Below are positions 31,358 through 45,000 of a DNA stretch of 64,000 bases, in pieces. Position 1 is the first letter of the stretch; each line of letters begins with the position of its first letter. The DNA comes from Medicago truncatula (taxonomy: Eukaryota > Streptophyta > Magnoliopsida > Fabales > Fabaceae): positions 9,372,001 through 9,436,000 of the forward strand of contig NC_053046.1 in assembly GCF_003473485.1 (NCBI RefSeq), in the 5' to 3' direction. Both the position numbers and the translations under genes were made by a program. The notes under the pieces are model-generated. The model was given only the letters and a program-made list of their open reading frames with translations, made no database searches and was not told where the DNA came from.

Positions 31358-32700
31358 TGCTAACCGAAATGTCAATCTTCATCTTTGGCTTAAGCTTAAG
31401 TTTAACTATTCTTCATGGAAGAAAAGTTTTCATTACCCAAACTACCAATACTTGAGGGAAAAACACACCAAATTTATTGAAGAAATTTATGTATAATCTT
31501 TAAACTGAGAAATTGTAAATTCAAACTTGAGTTACAATTAATTGATACAAGGTGAAAGTATGACCATGTGACAAAATTTATTAGATTTTTTCGTTGTTGT
31601 GTAAAGTATCCTTCGATTGAAGTTAAAGACTAATCAATCATTTGAGATACAAAAAATGTCTATTTAAGGAGCTGACTTCTCACAACAATATTCTTTCATT
31701 TGCAACGATCAAGGTCGAACCAATACTCACATGTTTAATGAACTCAATTATGTGTCGCCTGTGTGACACTATATTGTAAATTTTATTCGACACTACAATA
31801 TGATGAATTTGCATGTTGTGTTTTTTTAATTAAATCTAGTAGTGTTGAATAGGAATTTTTCTTTTGATTTGCAATTGGACTAATATATTTTTAATTATAA
31901 AGACTATATGTCGAACTTTGTATTAAAAATGACAAAGTTCTCGTTGCATATTTAAGTAATAGTTTCAGGGGAGAAAAGTTTAGTCTTTTTTTTATTATTA
32001 CTATTCTTTCATTTTACAATGATAGATAATAGTTTCGAGTTTCTAACTAAAAAGAATCAATCCAAACCGAATTTTCTCCCCCTGTTCTTTGGTAACACGG
32101 TGGTTGTCCCCTTCTTATACAAGTGGTTAGCCTACAAACATACGTTTTTGACGTATTGTTCGTTTTGGATTGTGTGAGAACTCACAATTTTATTCTTTAA
32201 AAAATGTGATTCGTTGAATTGAGAAGTATGGGTCTTGTTTATAAATTACCTATAATTTTGATTACCAAATAATTTGAGACTATTTTTAATGTCCTGGGTT
32301 TTTTAAATAATTGTTTCTAATGTTTGTGGGTATGCTGGTGTGTATGCATAGCCAAAAATGAATTGGGAGGCATTGGGATGAGAATACAAATTAAGATTTG
32401 GTTTGGAAGAGTTTAGTGGTAAGAGTTTAGATTAAAGGACAAAATTCAAATCTATTCATTGTAAATCTATTCATAAACAATTGTAAAATGATCATTATAT
32501 CAAAGGTCCAATAATATAATTCTTTTTGTAATGACCAATAATATAATTCTAAAACATCAATGGTCACAAAGTATTGCATCAAAGGTCCAATAATATAATT
32601 CTAAAACATGAAGCTCTCGTTCAAACATGGATTGATTTTCACTACAAGATCATTCTCTCATTTACAAAAGGACATTAATTTTTACTCCACCTATGTTAGC
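31358..32700. other. Spacer without recognised gene
   Basis: AT-rich, with no supported coding region. The phrase 'gtccaataatataattct' occurs twice at about 32505-32605 as a small local repeat. Confidence 0.4.
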
Positions 32701-33618
32701 CTAATGAGTTAACATATTCAAACACAACACTCTATTTTTTACCAAACATCTAAATATGCAATCTAATCCACCTTCTAAACTATCAACATTAACATTCAAT
32801 GTCTCTAACAATCTCAATGCCCTTTGACCTTCACTATTAGAATGATCACTATTTTTATCTTTTCCAATAAGAGAACACAAAGCATTGTTTAGATCCTCAA
32901 CCTCATTTTTGTTCTTCCCTTCTTTCTCATAAGAGAAAAACACCATAGGCTTCAACTTCGAAATCAAAGATGACCCTTTTGTTCCAAGTGCTGGCATAGA
33001 AAAAAAAAGTAGTACAGAACTTAATATAGATATAGTGATTGTGTTCACTTCTCTTAAAACTCTAACCAAAAATGCTAGTTGTTGATCTTGATCACAAAGA
33101 GAAAATGAGTTAACTTTGTTCTGCATTTTCTTTAGCTCCAAAAGTTGGTATGAAATTTTCTTCCTTGCCTTCTTTCTGAAATTTTCATAAGAAGAAACAC
33201 TGTTTTCAATGCTTGAATCACCTTTTCTTCTTCTACGTATTGCTGATTGAAGTGTTTGTATATGTTCTCTAAGAACCAATAATAAATCCCTTGAACACTC
33301 ACAAGCATCTAGCAATGTGATTGAGCTACACAATGAATCTGATATGAGTTTTCCATCTTGGTAACGTAGAAGAGATTGTTGAGTTTGTGGAGAGTTGAAG
33401 AGTTCTTCCATACAATTGTAAATCTCTGCAAGCCCTACTAAGTCACTCTGAATTTTCTCTGCTTCCAAATGAATGTTGCTTGAGAGAGAGTTTTGATGAT
33501 GATGTTTTAGGTGGTTTAAAAGTTCTTCAATTCTTTGAGAAGAAGGGTTTCCTCTTGTAGGAAAACTAATGGACCTTATTGGTTGATGTGTATGGGGAAA
33601 TTTTGAAATGGCTTCCAT
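32701..33618 (-). CDS. DUF241 domain protein, divergent member
   Basis: Intact single-exon gene of 305 residues on minus. It has the family plan: N-terminal RSISFPTRGNPSSQRIEELL, a helical region with YQDGKLISDSL, the basic patch RRRRKGDSSIENSVSSYENF, KKMQNK, a hydrophobic stretch ISILSSVLLFFSMP and the C-terminal IFRCLVKNRVLCLNMLTH. Identity to the left-hand array is modest, so it is an old paralogue and not part of the recent amplification. The amphipathic and low-complexity helices suggest a structural or scaffold protein. Function unknown. The TATA box lies at 33698-33705, about 80 bases before the ATG (33616-33618). Confidence 0.93.
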   Translation of the reverse strand: MEAISKFPHTHQPIRSISFPTRGNPSSQRIEELLNHLKHHHQNSLSSNIHLEAEKIQSDLVGLAEIYNCMEELFNSPQTQQSLLRYQDGKLISDSLCSSITLLDACECSRDLLLVLREHIQTLQSAIRRRRKGDSSIENSVSSYENFRKKARKKISYQLLELKKMQNKVNSFSLCDQDQQLAFLVRVLREVNTITISILSSVLLFFSMPALGTKGSSLISKLKPMVFFSYEKEGKNKNEVEDLNNALCSLIGKDKNSDHSNSEGQRALRLLETLNVNVDSLEGGLDCIFRCLVKNRVLCLNMLTH

Positions 33619-33697
33619 TTTTTCTCTTTGTTGCTTGTTTGAAAGTTGTTCCTAAGACAAGGATATGTTTGAGTGACAACAAGCCTTTGTTCCATCT

Positions 33698-33705
33698 TAT
33701 TTATA
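33698..33705 (-). promoter_or_regulatory. TATA box of the divergent DUF241 gene
   Basis: TATAAATA on minus, 80 bases before the ATG at 33616-33618. Confidence 0.6.
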
Positions 33706-33779
33706 GGAACATGGTTAGGGGGCCTAAATATAATAATATCAAAGTTAACATAATATCATATTTTATTGATTGAACCTAG

Positions 33780-36700
33780 TATCACGGCTAATCTTTAAGG
33801 TATATAAGGTATTGAAATTTATTTAAAAGGTTCGGTTGAGTCTGACTCATAATTACTCGTTGCAAAAGAAATCTCTTTTTGGACCAAACCCAAATGTTAA
33901 TCGGATTGCGATAGAAGAGTGTGGGGGTGAATCTCTCAATATACAGAATGAGTAACCGTGAAAAATTGAGAAATATATTATTGACAAATTACAATCTTAA
34001 ATTATACAAACAAAAGTTAAATATTGAAGAAAAAAAATGTACTCAAATAACACTTAAAAATTACTAGAGAGAATCTATTATAAAGTTTGGTATAATAAAT
34101 CTATAGATGTGTGACGGCATAAATCCATTTCGAATGATATTTTAAGAACCTTAACCAATTTAGAATATAATATGTGTGCATGTGATGGCAAGTTTTGTGA
34201 CCCTATGTTTCATATGGTTTTCTGACAATTTAGGCCAGCAAGTCGGTAGCTCAAGTCAATTTATTAATCCATGGCCATAACATGAGCAACGTAGAGCTTT
34301 CAGAAAATTGTGGTGAACATTATGAGAACGTAAACATTGCTGCCTTGCTGGGGTTTGTTCCCCTGCTATGCATCAATTATTTGCATCATCTTTCAACCAT
34401 ATATTATTCAATAATGTAAGATATATCTCAAAATTATAATGTTTATTAAGGGCTTATGTTGTTAATTCATGCCTTATTTCAAAGGTTTATTATAATTGAT
34501 GGATTAAATAATCCTAAATAACTCAAAATGTAGTGGTTGTAGCCTTAAAGTATTTTCCATCATAGGTTTCTAATCTAGGCTAGTTAAAGATGAAGATATT
34601 ATTGAATAGTAAAATTTGCTAATTAGCGATTTATATAGTGACCATTATATTTTGGTATCTCTAATTCAATGACATTATTTAGCAACTGGTTCTTTAAATA
34701 TCATGAATCGAATTTAAGTTTTCTCGAACGATTTTTGTTTGGCGAAGTTTATTAACCACTTGAGCTCAATTGCTTACTTTTTAAATCGGTCACTTTGTTC
34801 GATCAACTTTTTTGTCTTGTAATAATTTCAACCGTGATGTACGGTGATGGCAGTACATTTACTGTTAATGGAGACAAAGGGTAGCAATGAACCAAGATAT
34901 TTGTGATATTCTCATACCTAGGATATTTGATGTGTTAGCATAATACAAACATCGCGGCATGTAATATCTGTTACTAGTGCTATGGTTTGGGGGGATATTT
35001 GTGTCTAGATAGTAACAAGAGAGAGAGGGGCCACTAATAGGAATCACATGTTGATTTGGACAAGTAATTAACAAGTTTTTTATGTATTTTGTTGTGTTCT
35101 TCAGAATGCATTTGCAGTGTTAACAATAACATTACGTTTCAAGATCAATGTATCCAAGCATCATATTCTATGACAGGCTTGTGATGGTTGTGACAGTTAA
35201 ACTTAAATATTTTTCTATCAAAATGTTCAATACAATATCTGCATATATTGTCACTTACAGGTTACAATCAATTATAGAAAAATATTTTTTTCATAAATTT
35301 TTTTATTAAGATAATTTTATTTAAAGCGTGTCGAGTATAAATTTGAGTGTATCTTTTAACTATGATATGAATCTTAGTTCGTCACATTGTGAGAATCTAA
35401 CCCCATTTATTATATCCAACTTTCGCTGGTTAGAAAATCATTTTTGATAGTTGCATTATACAAAATGCTTAATTTTTTAACCTTTCATTCTATCTAACTT
35501 TAATTGTATAACTCAAATGTGTATATTTTTTTTTAACAATCAAAAATTGAATATATATTAGAAACCCAAAAGAGAAGTCTCAAGCACAAGGTATAACTCA
35601 AATGTGTATATTTAAGTATTTAACTAAATTGAGATAAGTAAATATATACTTTAATTGATAAATTTAACTTAAATGTAAATAAAATAAATGTATTGCATTT
35701 TTTCTATGTATTATTTTAAAAAGATAAATCAATTCCCCACCAAGGTAAATTTATAAAACCAATAATACTATAAACCTTTAACAAATAATTTAATTTATTA
35801 TTAACTTTCTTAATTTTCTTGTTTTTTGTAAGCAAAAAGAAGTGTCGATTGGATCATTTTATTTTGGATAAATACAAAATCTGACAGTGGTTAATGGCTT
35901 AGTTCTTTTGCCCTGTAATATGAAATACAATTATACAACATAACATAAGCCCTTGTTTTGTGGCTCCATGTGACTTTATGTAAAGCATGTGTATCCTCGG
36001 ATGAAGGTCATATGTATCATGAAAAAGACAAAAACAATGTGTTATGTCCAGTTATAAACGTGATCAACAAATAAAAAAATACTAATAAAACTAACTAACT
36101 AATAACCAAATTAAGACTAGCATGATACATGGTTGGACTCACTGTCATCTAACATGACGTCAAGTAACTAAGACAACAAAATGGGTTTTAGTTCATCAAC
36201 CAATAATTATTATTAGTTCAAGTAATAATATAAGAATAATGATATTTATACAATTATTTTATAACAATCGGTAATTTTTTGTAAAAAATATTAACATGAG
36301 TCATTGTTCTAAAGGCACGTGTTAATGAACAAAATGTATAAATTATATCATAGAATTTGTGCTATAAATTCTCTAAAATTTTGAAATTTACTATACAAAA
36401 TTTTTGCTTTTAAATTCCTTAGCAAGACTAAAATAAACATAGTCATGAAACAATAAAACTAAATAAGACTATTGGCAATGAGTAGATCTTTGACTCAATT
36501 CAGGTGGTTGGTCCTCTAATGATTTATAAGCAGTTAAGCACACCACCACTCCAATCATAATTTCCTATATGGCCTTAAATCCACACTGCTTGGCAAACAT
36601 GCGATGTAACCGTCCCACATTCATCATCACATAGGTGTACCCCGTGACTTTCATGTGATTTTATTTACATGAACTTTTGATCATATGATAATGAGAATCT

Positions 36701-37203
36701 ATTTCAATAATCCATTGCATTAAACTAAATTAAATGAATCATATTTTTTTTCCTTTAGAACATAACTATTTTATATCATGAGATTTTTCAAATGTTCTTT
36801 AAAAGCATAATTTTTATGTACTCTCGGTGTAAAACTTTTTTACACATGTATTCAATCAAATTACCTCTCAATGTCTCTTCTATAGGTTAATTTCTAAAAT
36901 ATCTCTAAATATTTAACATAATATGATTGGATACATGTGTAGAAAAGTCTTGCCCAAAAAATTTAAAATCAAGTGTCATTAAATCAATCACAGTTTTTCA
37001 AACATTTCTATTTGCCATACTGTTTGTTTTCAGATAAATCTTGCAAAATCATCACCGAAATGTGAATATTAAATCATTATAAATAATGTCATCAGTTGTA
37101 CAAACATTCATTCATACAATTCCAGGGCTTGAATATTCTTGGCTTAAAAATGAAAATGAAATCAAAATAACGGTGGAAAAGACATGGATTAATGAGGACA
37201 AGC
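33780..37203. other. Long AT-rich spacer without recognised gene
   Basis: About 3.4 kb with no coding frame, RNA gene or bounded element that I can support. Only short homopolymer and TA-rich stretches were noted. Confidence 0.5.
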
Positions 37204-40200
37204 TCAGCTTGAGCCATCATCAACTACATCTAAAGAACGGGCCAGACAACTTGGGTACTTAAAGGGGAGAGTTGTCAAAGGACTGTCATCAGAGAGTCCT
37301 AGAATTGCTAAACCTAATGTGTATCCAAGGGCAAGGGCCACAGGAACAGCAACTGCGTTTCCAACTTGCATGTACCTGCATTAAAGATGAAACTATTGAG
37401 TGCCATGCAATACATAATAATGGGAAGAAAAAAAAATATAATGAAAGATAGAAAATGTTACTAACTAATCTCACTTATAACTAGTTTAGTCTTCTACATT
37501 TAGCAATCTTTCTAACCATAATGTTAGACCAATAAGAAATATTACACCTAAAAAGTTCTGAACTGATCCCTTAGGAGAGTTATTGAACAGTTGTGCAATT
37601 TAGTAATAAATATGGAAGTTAGTTATAATAATAGGTTAATCAGTTATTGGTTAAGGAATTGGAAGGAACAGATTCCTATCTCAAAATGGAAGGGAAGGCT
37701 GAACATTCAGTCATCCTTGTCTCTAAATACTTCATATGATAATATATTGTGTATTATCTTAAATCATAGATAAAATATTGTGAAAATTTGTGGATACAAG
37801 GCTACATAAGTTCTCTAACAAAATTCTGCTTATATCTTTCATTAATTAACTCAAGATAAGATACCAGTTCAAACACATACCTCTGTTTGACAGGGCCACA
37901 AAGCTTATAGCAGTCTGGAAATCCTTGTAGCCTTGCATTCTCTCGAATACTAAGAACTCTGTCTTGTTCTGGATGGAGAAGAACCTGGAAATGGAATAAC
38001 ATGGGATTGAGAAAATGCAGAATCAGAAATGAAAAAGAAAAAAATTGAAAACAAGTCCAAACAAAGAACATGGTCAGATGAGTTTAATTGAAAAAATGCT
38101 AACATGATAATCCTGAGGTCAATAACATTTTTCATATACAACATTGTTTTAAAGAGGTTTTGCAATGGGAGGATAGCATAAGTGGCATTAGTTTTACAAA
38201 ATATAATGTACACAACTTCAAACAATAACCTGATTATGAGGCTCGGCCCTTGTTACAACAGTAGACACAATTTCGTCCCACCAAAGTCGACCAAATGGCC
38301 TGTTGTGTTCAACAGATACATGAGAACTTTGATATAGATAAAATAGACATAAAATATGATGACCTAAAATAGATGTACATATGTACATACTTAGAAGAGG
38401 TCCCACGAACAAATGTCATTGCATAATCTGGAACCTGTGTGGGAAAAAAAGGTTGTGGTCAACAAAGAACTAACTTCAAAATAAATGTGTCCCAAGACAA
38501 GTCAAGATTAGTACCAAAGGCTTTCCAGATTTTAGATACACTCTTTCAACTGAGGGGTCCCATTCCACCTTGTTTTCTTTAACAAGCACTCCCTTGAGGT
38601 CCCTGAAGTTTGCCCCCTAAAAAGGCAAGCAAGCACAATTAAAATTTACATAATAACAGTACATAATATCAATTCAAGATATGATACCTTCTTCTTTGGA
38701 ATGTGGCAAACTCTCTCATAGTCATCGGTATTTAATTTCAAAGGTCTGTGATCATACAGCATACCACTTGGTGCACTTTGAGAGTCAGCAGAATAATTCA
38801 CCATCTCTGGAGTAGAAAACACAAGATTCAACACCAGTTCAGCTTAATGATGAAGGAAGCAAGACAGATTTTCTAACCATGTAATGTGACATGTAACATC
38901 ATGCAATGACCACATACACAATTCTAGTTATAAAAAAGACCAGAGTGTGACAAAATGCAGTTCATATATATGCAGCCAGTACATTTTAGCTGATAAATAG
39001 AGATTGTATGAATCTTACTCTAGGTAAGCTTGATATTTAGTATGAACACATTGAAATATAAAACATTCATTCATAAAAAACTGCTGACATCTTTCATTGC
39101 AATGACAACAGAGTACTAAAAATGCAAACAACCAAGACTACTTCAAAACTCAAAAATCAATACAAAACTTACCACTTCTCTGTAATCTGATATATTTTTG
39201 AAAATCAGTACGAGGAGTAGTCCCATAGCTCCTTTCATCATCACTATCATCATTTTCAACCTGTTTGATAAACGAAAACCGAGTAAAGAAGTGGAATCAA
39301 AATTTTATAAGAATCAAACAAACTATATTCACAATGTATTAGTGAACAAATCAACATACTGGTGGGAGATCATTAATTGCACCCTCAAGGTTTAATGCCT
39401 TGGCCAGCTGACAATTTTCATTAGTGGAATATGCAACTGTAATTTCCTGCATTATGAAAGTACCCAGATCACATTGATTAGAACTTTACTATCACAGCAT
39501 GGGTTCCTTGTCTAAGAAAAAGGCACAAACATCTCTATTTCTATCAGTTCTTACTTCAAACTCAGTTGGGATGACTGATCTCGATACAACCTTATGAGTT
39601 GGTAACGGATATGACGGTAATTTCTACAAACAGAAAAGATGATAAATCATTAACCTTCCATTTAAAAATATTTAGAGAGTAACTTAAATAACACAACAAA
39701 ATAAAAAACAAGTACTATAAGAAATGGCCTTACTTCAGTGGCAAGAGCTCCCCAAAGAAAAACACGCATCCGAAATTGAGGAAGGCCATATGACCCTGCA
39801 GCCATCATTCCCATTCGAGCTTGATAATTCATGGCCACTAGACGGCCCACAGCATAACGCCCCAGAAACCCACCAGCAAATTTCAAAATGTCTACAACAT
39901 TCTCCATCAGAACATACTTAGGCTTCAAGAAATCAATAATGTTCATGTAAACAATTAATTGCTTATTTTTTTCATCCTCCAACGGAGCATTTTTGTTCCT
40001 GAAGCGATTGAAACCACTAACACCTTGACAAGGTGGCCCACCACAAATAAAATCAGCTTGGCCCTGTACGAGCATAAAGTAGTACAGATCATTTTAATGA
40101 ATAACAAAGAATTGATAAACCATTAGAGGTGAAAGAAGGGGTTGAGTACAAGTCAATAATGAGGAGTGGTGAGACTTACAGGAAGAGGCAGTATCTTTTC

Positions 40201-43019
40201 CTTATATCCATTTATAACAAAATCTTTCATAGCATCTTTACACTCGCTGTTAAATAATAATCAAAGTTAGAATCTTGCATATAATTAGCTATAAGCCTTA
40301 AGTAACGGGCAAATCTTAAGTAATGCAAAGTTAGAGGAACAATAATCAATATCTTGATAATTGGAACATACCTCAAGCCCTCAATGGGCTCCCAAGTATC
40401 ATAACTGGAATCGTAACCCTTCCAATGCACCTGAAAGATTAGAAATTTATAGCATAAAAAATAATGACCACTAGCTGAAAATAATTAATTACACATTAAG
40501 GCAAGAAAACTTACTTTAAAATAAAGTCCTGGTTTTTCATCTTCGTTGGGATCACCATAGCAAATAGAGAGTAGTCTTTCAACCTCAAATACCTCAGAGT
40601 CAGGTGAATCATCCATAGCTTCATCATCAGCTTTTTCCTCAGCTTCTTCAGCAGCATTCAAATCAGAATCTGTACTTTCTGCACCATTCAGTACAAACTC
40701 GTCACAAAGTTTAGCCCACTCTTTAAGTAGGCTTAAAAAGTCTTCTGTGGGTTCATTCCTCACCTGAATTTAACATTTCGGGAAGCAATACATGCATGTT
40801 AATAAGAATAATAATGAAGAATAATGAAAAAAGTTAAAATGACAGACATTAAGTACAGAATAACACCAAAACATACGTATGTTTCTGGGTGATTCAGCTT
40901 TAGACTCTCACAAGCATATTTATTTATATCCACAGCCCATTTCTTCAAGTCAAAAACAACCAAGATTATACAATCAGTAAAAATATTATTTACCAGCAAA
41001 GTTAAAATGAACCAAAGAAACATTATGCAAATTAGTCTAAATACCGTGACAAGCTTAATGCCAGAAATAGACGCTCCAAAGCAAAGGCCAGTGGACATAG
41101 CTCCACACCCAGAATACAAATCCAGTAAAGTCCACTCAGGCCTATTAGATTCTTTAATTTGTGTTGACTTTTCTTTAACCCCTTTTTTATCAGTTGCACG
41201 GACATTGGACCCAGATTCACTTGAAAGTGTTGAAGTCTCGCTTTCTATTATGGCATGTGCTGTATCAATCAGGGCAAACCACAATCAACAAAAAAAATAC
41301 GGTAAAGCTACAAGCAAGAAACTTAAGCAAATCATCATAATTAATTTATGAAATCATACCATTGTCAATATTAGAGAAAGTTAAATATGGCACATTGTAC
41401 TTCATATCAAAATAGAAGTCACAAGGAGGAATTTTCTTCTTTTTTGCAGCCTGTAGTAAACAAAATCAACGTATTTCAAAACTGAACATTATAATGCAAA
41501 ATTACAAGTTATACAACAAAAGAAGAACTACACAAAGCACTTACATCAGGAGAAATTTGTACAATGTTTATTTTCCTAACTAAACAATCTAAAGGATTTT
41601 CATCTTTTACATCAGATTTGAAAATTCTCTTTTTGTCAACTAGATTCCCATGGTCCTTAATCACCTGCACACGCATTCATATCACCAAAATCAACAATAA
41701 CCCTAAACAGCTAAACAAACCCAAAACACAAGAGTTAAAATTCAATATTTACGGTGTCTTCGGCTCTGTAAAACCATTGGGCAGTAAAATATTGTTCTTC
41801 CTCAGGAGTTTCAAACATCTCCACAATCGTAGCGATGTAATCCTCTTTTCCTTCCTCCCCCTAAACAATCAACAAACAAACACAGTAAAATCAAAACTCT
41901 AGTAAAAAATAGTACCAAATCAATAAACCCAGACAACACAGTATTTAGCATGAAATCAAAGAAATGAATCCTAAAACCAAATTTTCAACATGAAATCAAA
42001 AAATACAAAACATAATCTCCAACACCAAATCAAAGAAATGAATCCTAAAACACAGTTTTCAACATGGTATCAAATAAAAGGAACCTAAAACCAAATTTTC
42101 AACATGAAATCAAAGAATACAAAACATAATTTCCAACACCAAATCAAAGAAATGAATCCAAAAACACAATTTTCAACATTAAATCAAAAGAAAGGAACCT
42201 AGAACCAAAATTTCAACATGAATCAAAAAATAAAAAACATAATTTCCATCACCAAATCAAAGAAATGAACCATAAAACACAGTTTTCAACATGAAATTCA
42301 AACCAATGAACCATAAAAAAAATAAAAAAATAATTTCAACATAAATAAAATAGAAACAGAATTTCCAACATGCAATAAAAGAAATAAACACTAAAACCCA
42401 ATTTTCAACACGAAATCATATGAATAAACCCTAAAGAAGAAAATTTTCAACATAAAATCAAACAAAATAACATAAAAACACAGTTGCCAACATGAAATCA
42501 AAGAAATAAACCCTAAAACATCAAATTTTCAACAAGAAATCAAAAACAGAAATTTATGAACATTATATGAAATAGAATAGAAACCTTGACATAAGCATTA
42601 TCCTCCAGCTTATATAAAATCCCATCAACCTTGGCTTCACGGTAGTGAAACTTTGCCTTCAAACTTTCATCCTCACTCGATTCACTACAAAACACAATCA
42701 TATAGCAGTAAATTTCAAATCTTGCAATAACACAACAAAAAAAAATCAAAAAATAAATAAAAATAACTCACTCGTTCTTGGTGTATCGGTGAGGCCATTT
42801 CTTTTGAGCTTCATCAGCCGGAATAGGTTCTCCGACGAAACATGCATCGTCGGAGTTAACCGAAGATTGCTTCGCTTTCTTTCTTCTAGAAGGAAGAAGC
42901 GAAACCTGTAGTTCTTCTTCGACGGGATTAACCGGAGATTTTTTGGATTTCTTCCATTTAGAAGAATGAGGAACGACGTCGTCTTGTTTGGAAGATTTAC
43001 GAACGCGTTTTTTAGGCAT
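37204..43019 (-). CDS. CMT3: Chromomethylase (CMT3-like CHG cytosine-5 DNA methyltransferase)
   Basis: Twenty GT..AG exons on minus: 43019-42772, 42684-42585, 41860-41753, 41664-41545, 41450-41360, 41259-41045, 40942-40877, 40763-40515, 40430-40372, 40246-40180, 40063-39734, 39623-39555, 39446-39360, 39260-39173, 38806-38688, 38616-38515, 38434-38391, 38299-38230, 37984-37881, 37375-37204. They join to 2,508 bases, giving 835 residues (Arabidopsis CMT3 has 839). The N-terminus is basic ([11 protein letters not shown]), followed by a BAH domain (exons 2-5), methyltransferase motif [15 protein letters not shown] (about 268), a chromodomain inserted in the catalytic domain (about 385-420, [14 protein letters not shown]), catalytic PPCQG (Cys about 453), [15 protein letters not shown] and the last motif GNAVAVPVA. 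In plants CMT3 reads H3K9me2 and maintains CHG methylation, silencing transposons. No break was found. Confidence 0.95.
41930..42545. repeat. Degenerate minisatellite in intron 2 of the chromomethylase gene
   Basis: About 600 bases made of a degenerate unit of roughly 35-38 bases, with the recurring pieces 'caacatgaaatcaaa', 'gaatcctaaaa' and 'attttcaac', at least 15 times. A higher-order period of about 110 bases is visible between 41950 and 42230. It accounts for most of the length of intron 2. Confidence 0.8.
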
Positions 43020-43351
43020 TGTTGAGGTGAAGGAGAAAATAAGTACTTGTTTTTTGTTAGGAGAAGAGAGAGAGAAGAAGGTGAATAGTGAAAGCTGTGA
43101 ACAAAAAAAGCGATTATTATAAATGAAAGAGAAGAAAAGAAGCGGTTTTGAACTGAAGCGGGAAAATGAATTGAATCGTGCACTTTTAATTTTGACTACT
43201 TTTCATTTCCCGCACTTGAACCCGCTCAGTGTGAATGGAAATTATTAAATGTTTTTTTTACGGTGTGAATGGAAATAGAGTGAAGTAATTTTCCACTCCT
43301 ATTGTTAATGGGGACCAAAGAGTAAGAATTTAATACATTATAAAAATATTA

Positions 43352-43478
43352 CTACCTCCGGTCCTATTTATAAGAGAAATTTAGGTCAACAAAAGTGAAT
43401 GTATTTGGACTGAATTTTTAACTAGATACATCAACTTTTGTTGACCCAAAATTCTCTTATAAATAGGACCGGAGGGAG
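43352..43478. mobile_element. Stowaway MITE (Tc1/mariner)
   Basis: A 127-base element flanked by TA on both sides (43350-43351 and 43479-43480). Ends CTACCTCCGGTCC and, inverted, CTCCCTCCGGTCC; the inverted repeats extend about 55 bases, so most of it folds into one hairpin. It lies about 330 bases upstream of the chromomethylase start codon. Non-coding. Confidence 0.9.
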
Positions 43479-43649
43479 TATTATTTAAACGTCAATTGCA
43501 ATTTGGCCCATTGGTATTGTCTCTATCGAAAGAACAAAAGAATGTCTTTTTTCCAAAGGTGTGGATATAGACCTTCAGTGGGTTTATTCTAACAAAAGTC
43601 ATGTATTACATTTTGTCTTAGGGAGTTTCAGAGATAGAATTCCTTTGTA

Positions 43650-44670
43650 AAAAGGACGTGGGTAAAGATATTTTTCGATGTTAGTTGTAAAACATTGGAT
43701 TAGGTTTGTAATCACACATGTTAAGTGTAATGTCATTTTATTAGTTAATTGAGCGAGGCATCGGAGACAAAAGAATAGAGTAGATATCTCGTTATCTGCA
43801 AGACTTTGAGATATGGGGAAGGCAATAAACGGAGGTATAATTAAAATATAAGGAGTATATAATCGATCAAATAAAAGTATTAGAGGATTAACCACTAAAA
43901 TTTAATCTCGTTGCAACTTTTCACTTGTTTACTTCACCTCTCCAATTATGTCGATATAAACTACCAACCATATATCTAATACCACCACTTTTAACGGTCA
44001 AAGTAATTCAATGATTCATTAACCAACTTCGTGTGGATCAATAATTAAAAATATTTTAATTCTGCTAGTAAAGTGAATTATCGAGTTGTCATGGTGATGA
44101 TAGCCAGTTGAGAAGAAATTGTTGCGGTTGGTGAGTTGCATGGGGAGGAGATTCTCCAACTGCGACGTAAGTCACTGCATATGAACATGTGGCTACTTTG
44201 TTTTTGGTGGCAATTCCGACCATTGTTGCAATAGTAAAAAAAAATAAAAAATTGATCGGTTTCGAGGCACCAATATTTTTGTCATCAAATAGAAAAGTCG
44301 GGCATAGACGGTGCAAACCAATTGATGCATTAGTTTACAGTTGTTAGAGAATATCCTTCATCGGTATTTTGGAGGGTGGGAGGGTGTACCTGCAAATACA
44401 CTCCAACACTCAAGTCGGTGACGTTTCGATGAGCTTTTAGGAGATTTTTCATAATGAAAATGTGTAAAGTATTTTTAGTGTTGCACACGCAATTTATACA
44501 CCCCTAGTGTGGATGCTTAATTTTTGTCCTTGTGTCTTAGTGGTCGGATGATCAAGAGAAGATTCTAAGCTGCTTTGAACATATGATTTTGTGCAACACA
44601 ACTCTTCACCAATGCATGTAGATTATAGTGGTGAGTGGACGACGTCTTGTTGGATCTTGATTGTAATAGT
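43650..44670. repeat. 1-kb repeat, copy 1
   Basis: Matches 45527-46398 plus 47557-47690 at roughly 80%, in the same orientation. Anchors include 'gatatctcgttatctgcaag', 'accaccacttttaac' and 'caatgcatgtagatt'. No protein is recognised. The nature of the repeat is unknown; a non-coding mobile element is possible. Confidence 0.75.
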
Positions 44671-44925
44671 ACACTTAAGCTTTGTTTGGGAGTTTTGAGA
44701 GGATGAGAGGGGAAGGTCCGTACAAAAAAGGAAGGAAAAAATGGAAAGAATAGAGAACTATGAGAGTGGGGGGTTTTGGGGGTTTGGTTTTCTTCACCGG
44801 TGTTGCACAAAAATTTTGACCTGCGGATAAGCTAATTAATAAGCATTTTTTTCAGAGAAATTAATAAGCATTTTTCTTCACCAGAAACATAGGATAGTCC
44901 CTAAAAAAAATTATCTTGATAGTAT

Positions 44926-45000
44926 AGGGAGTAATTTCAGCCTTTGAACAACTCACCTGAATTCTTTGGATGGGATAAGTGTACACGTGGGCCGTTCCTA
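44926..45000. repeat. Direct repeat left of the P450 gene
   Basis: About 75 bases containing 'agtaatttcagcctttgaac' and continuing to 'gtacacgtgggc' are repeated at 50070-50146. A short upstream piece 'gacctgcggataagc' also recurs (44817 and 49990). The two copies bracket 47-kb repeat material and the P450 gene. Confidence 0.8.

Noticed and set aside
44089-44810. Short minus-strand frames within the 1-kb repeat
   Set aside because: They are not conserved between the two copies of the repeat and have no recognisable domain.
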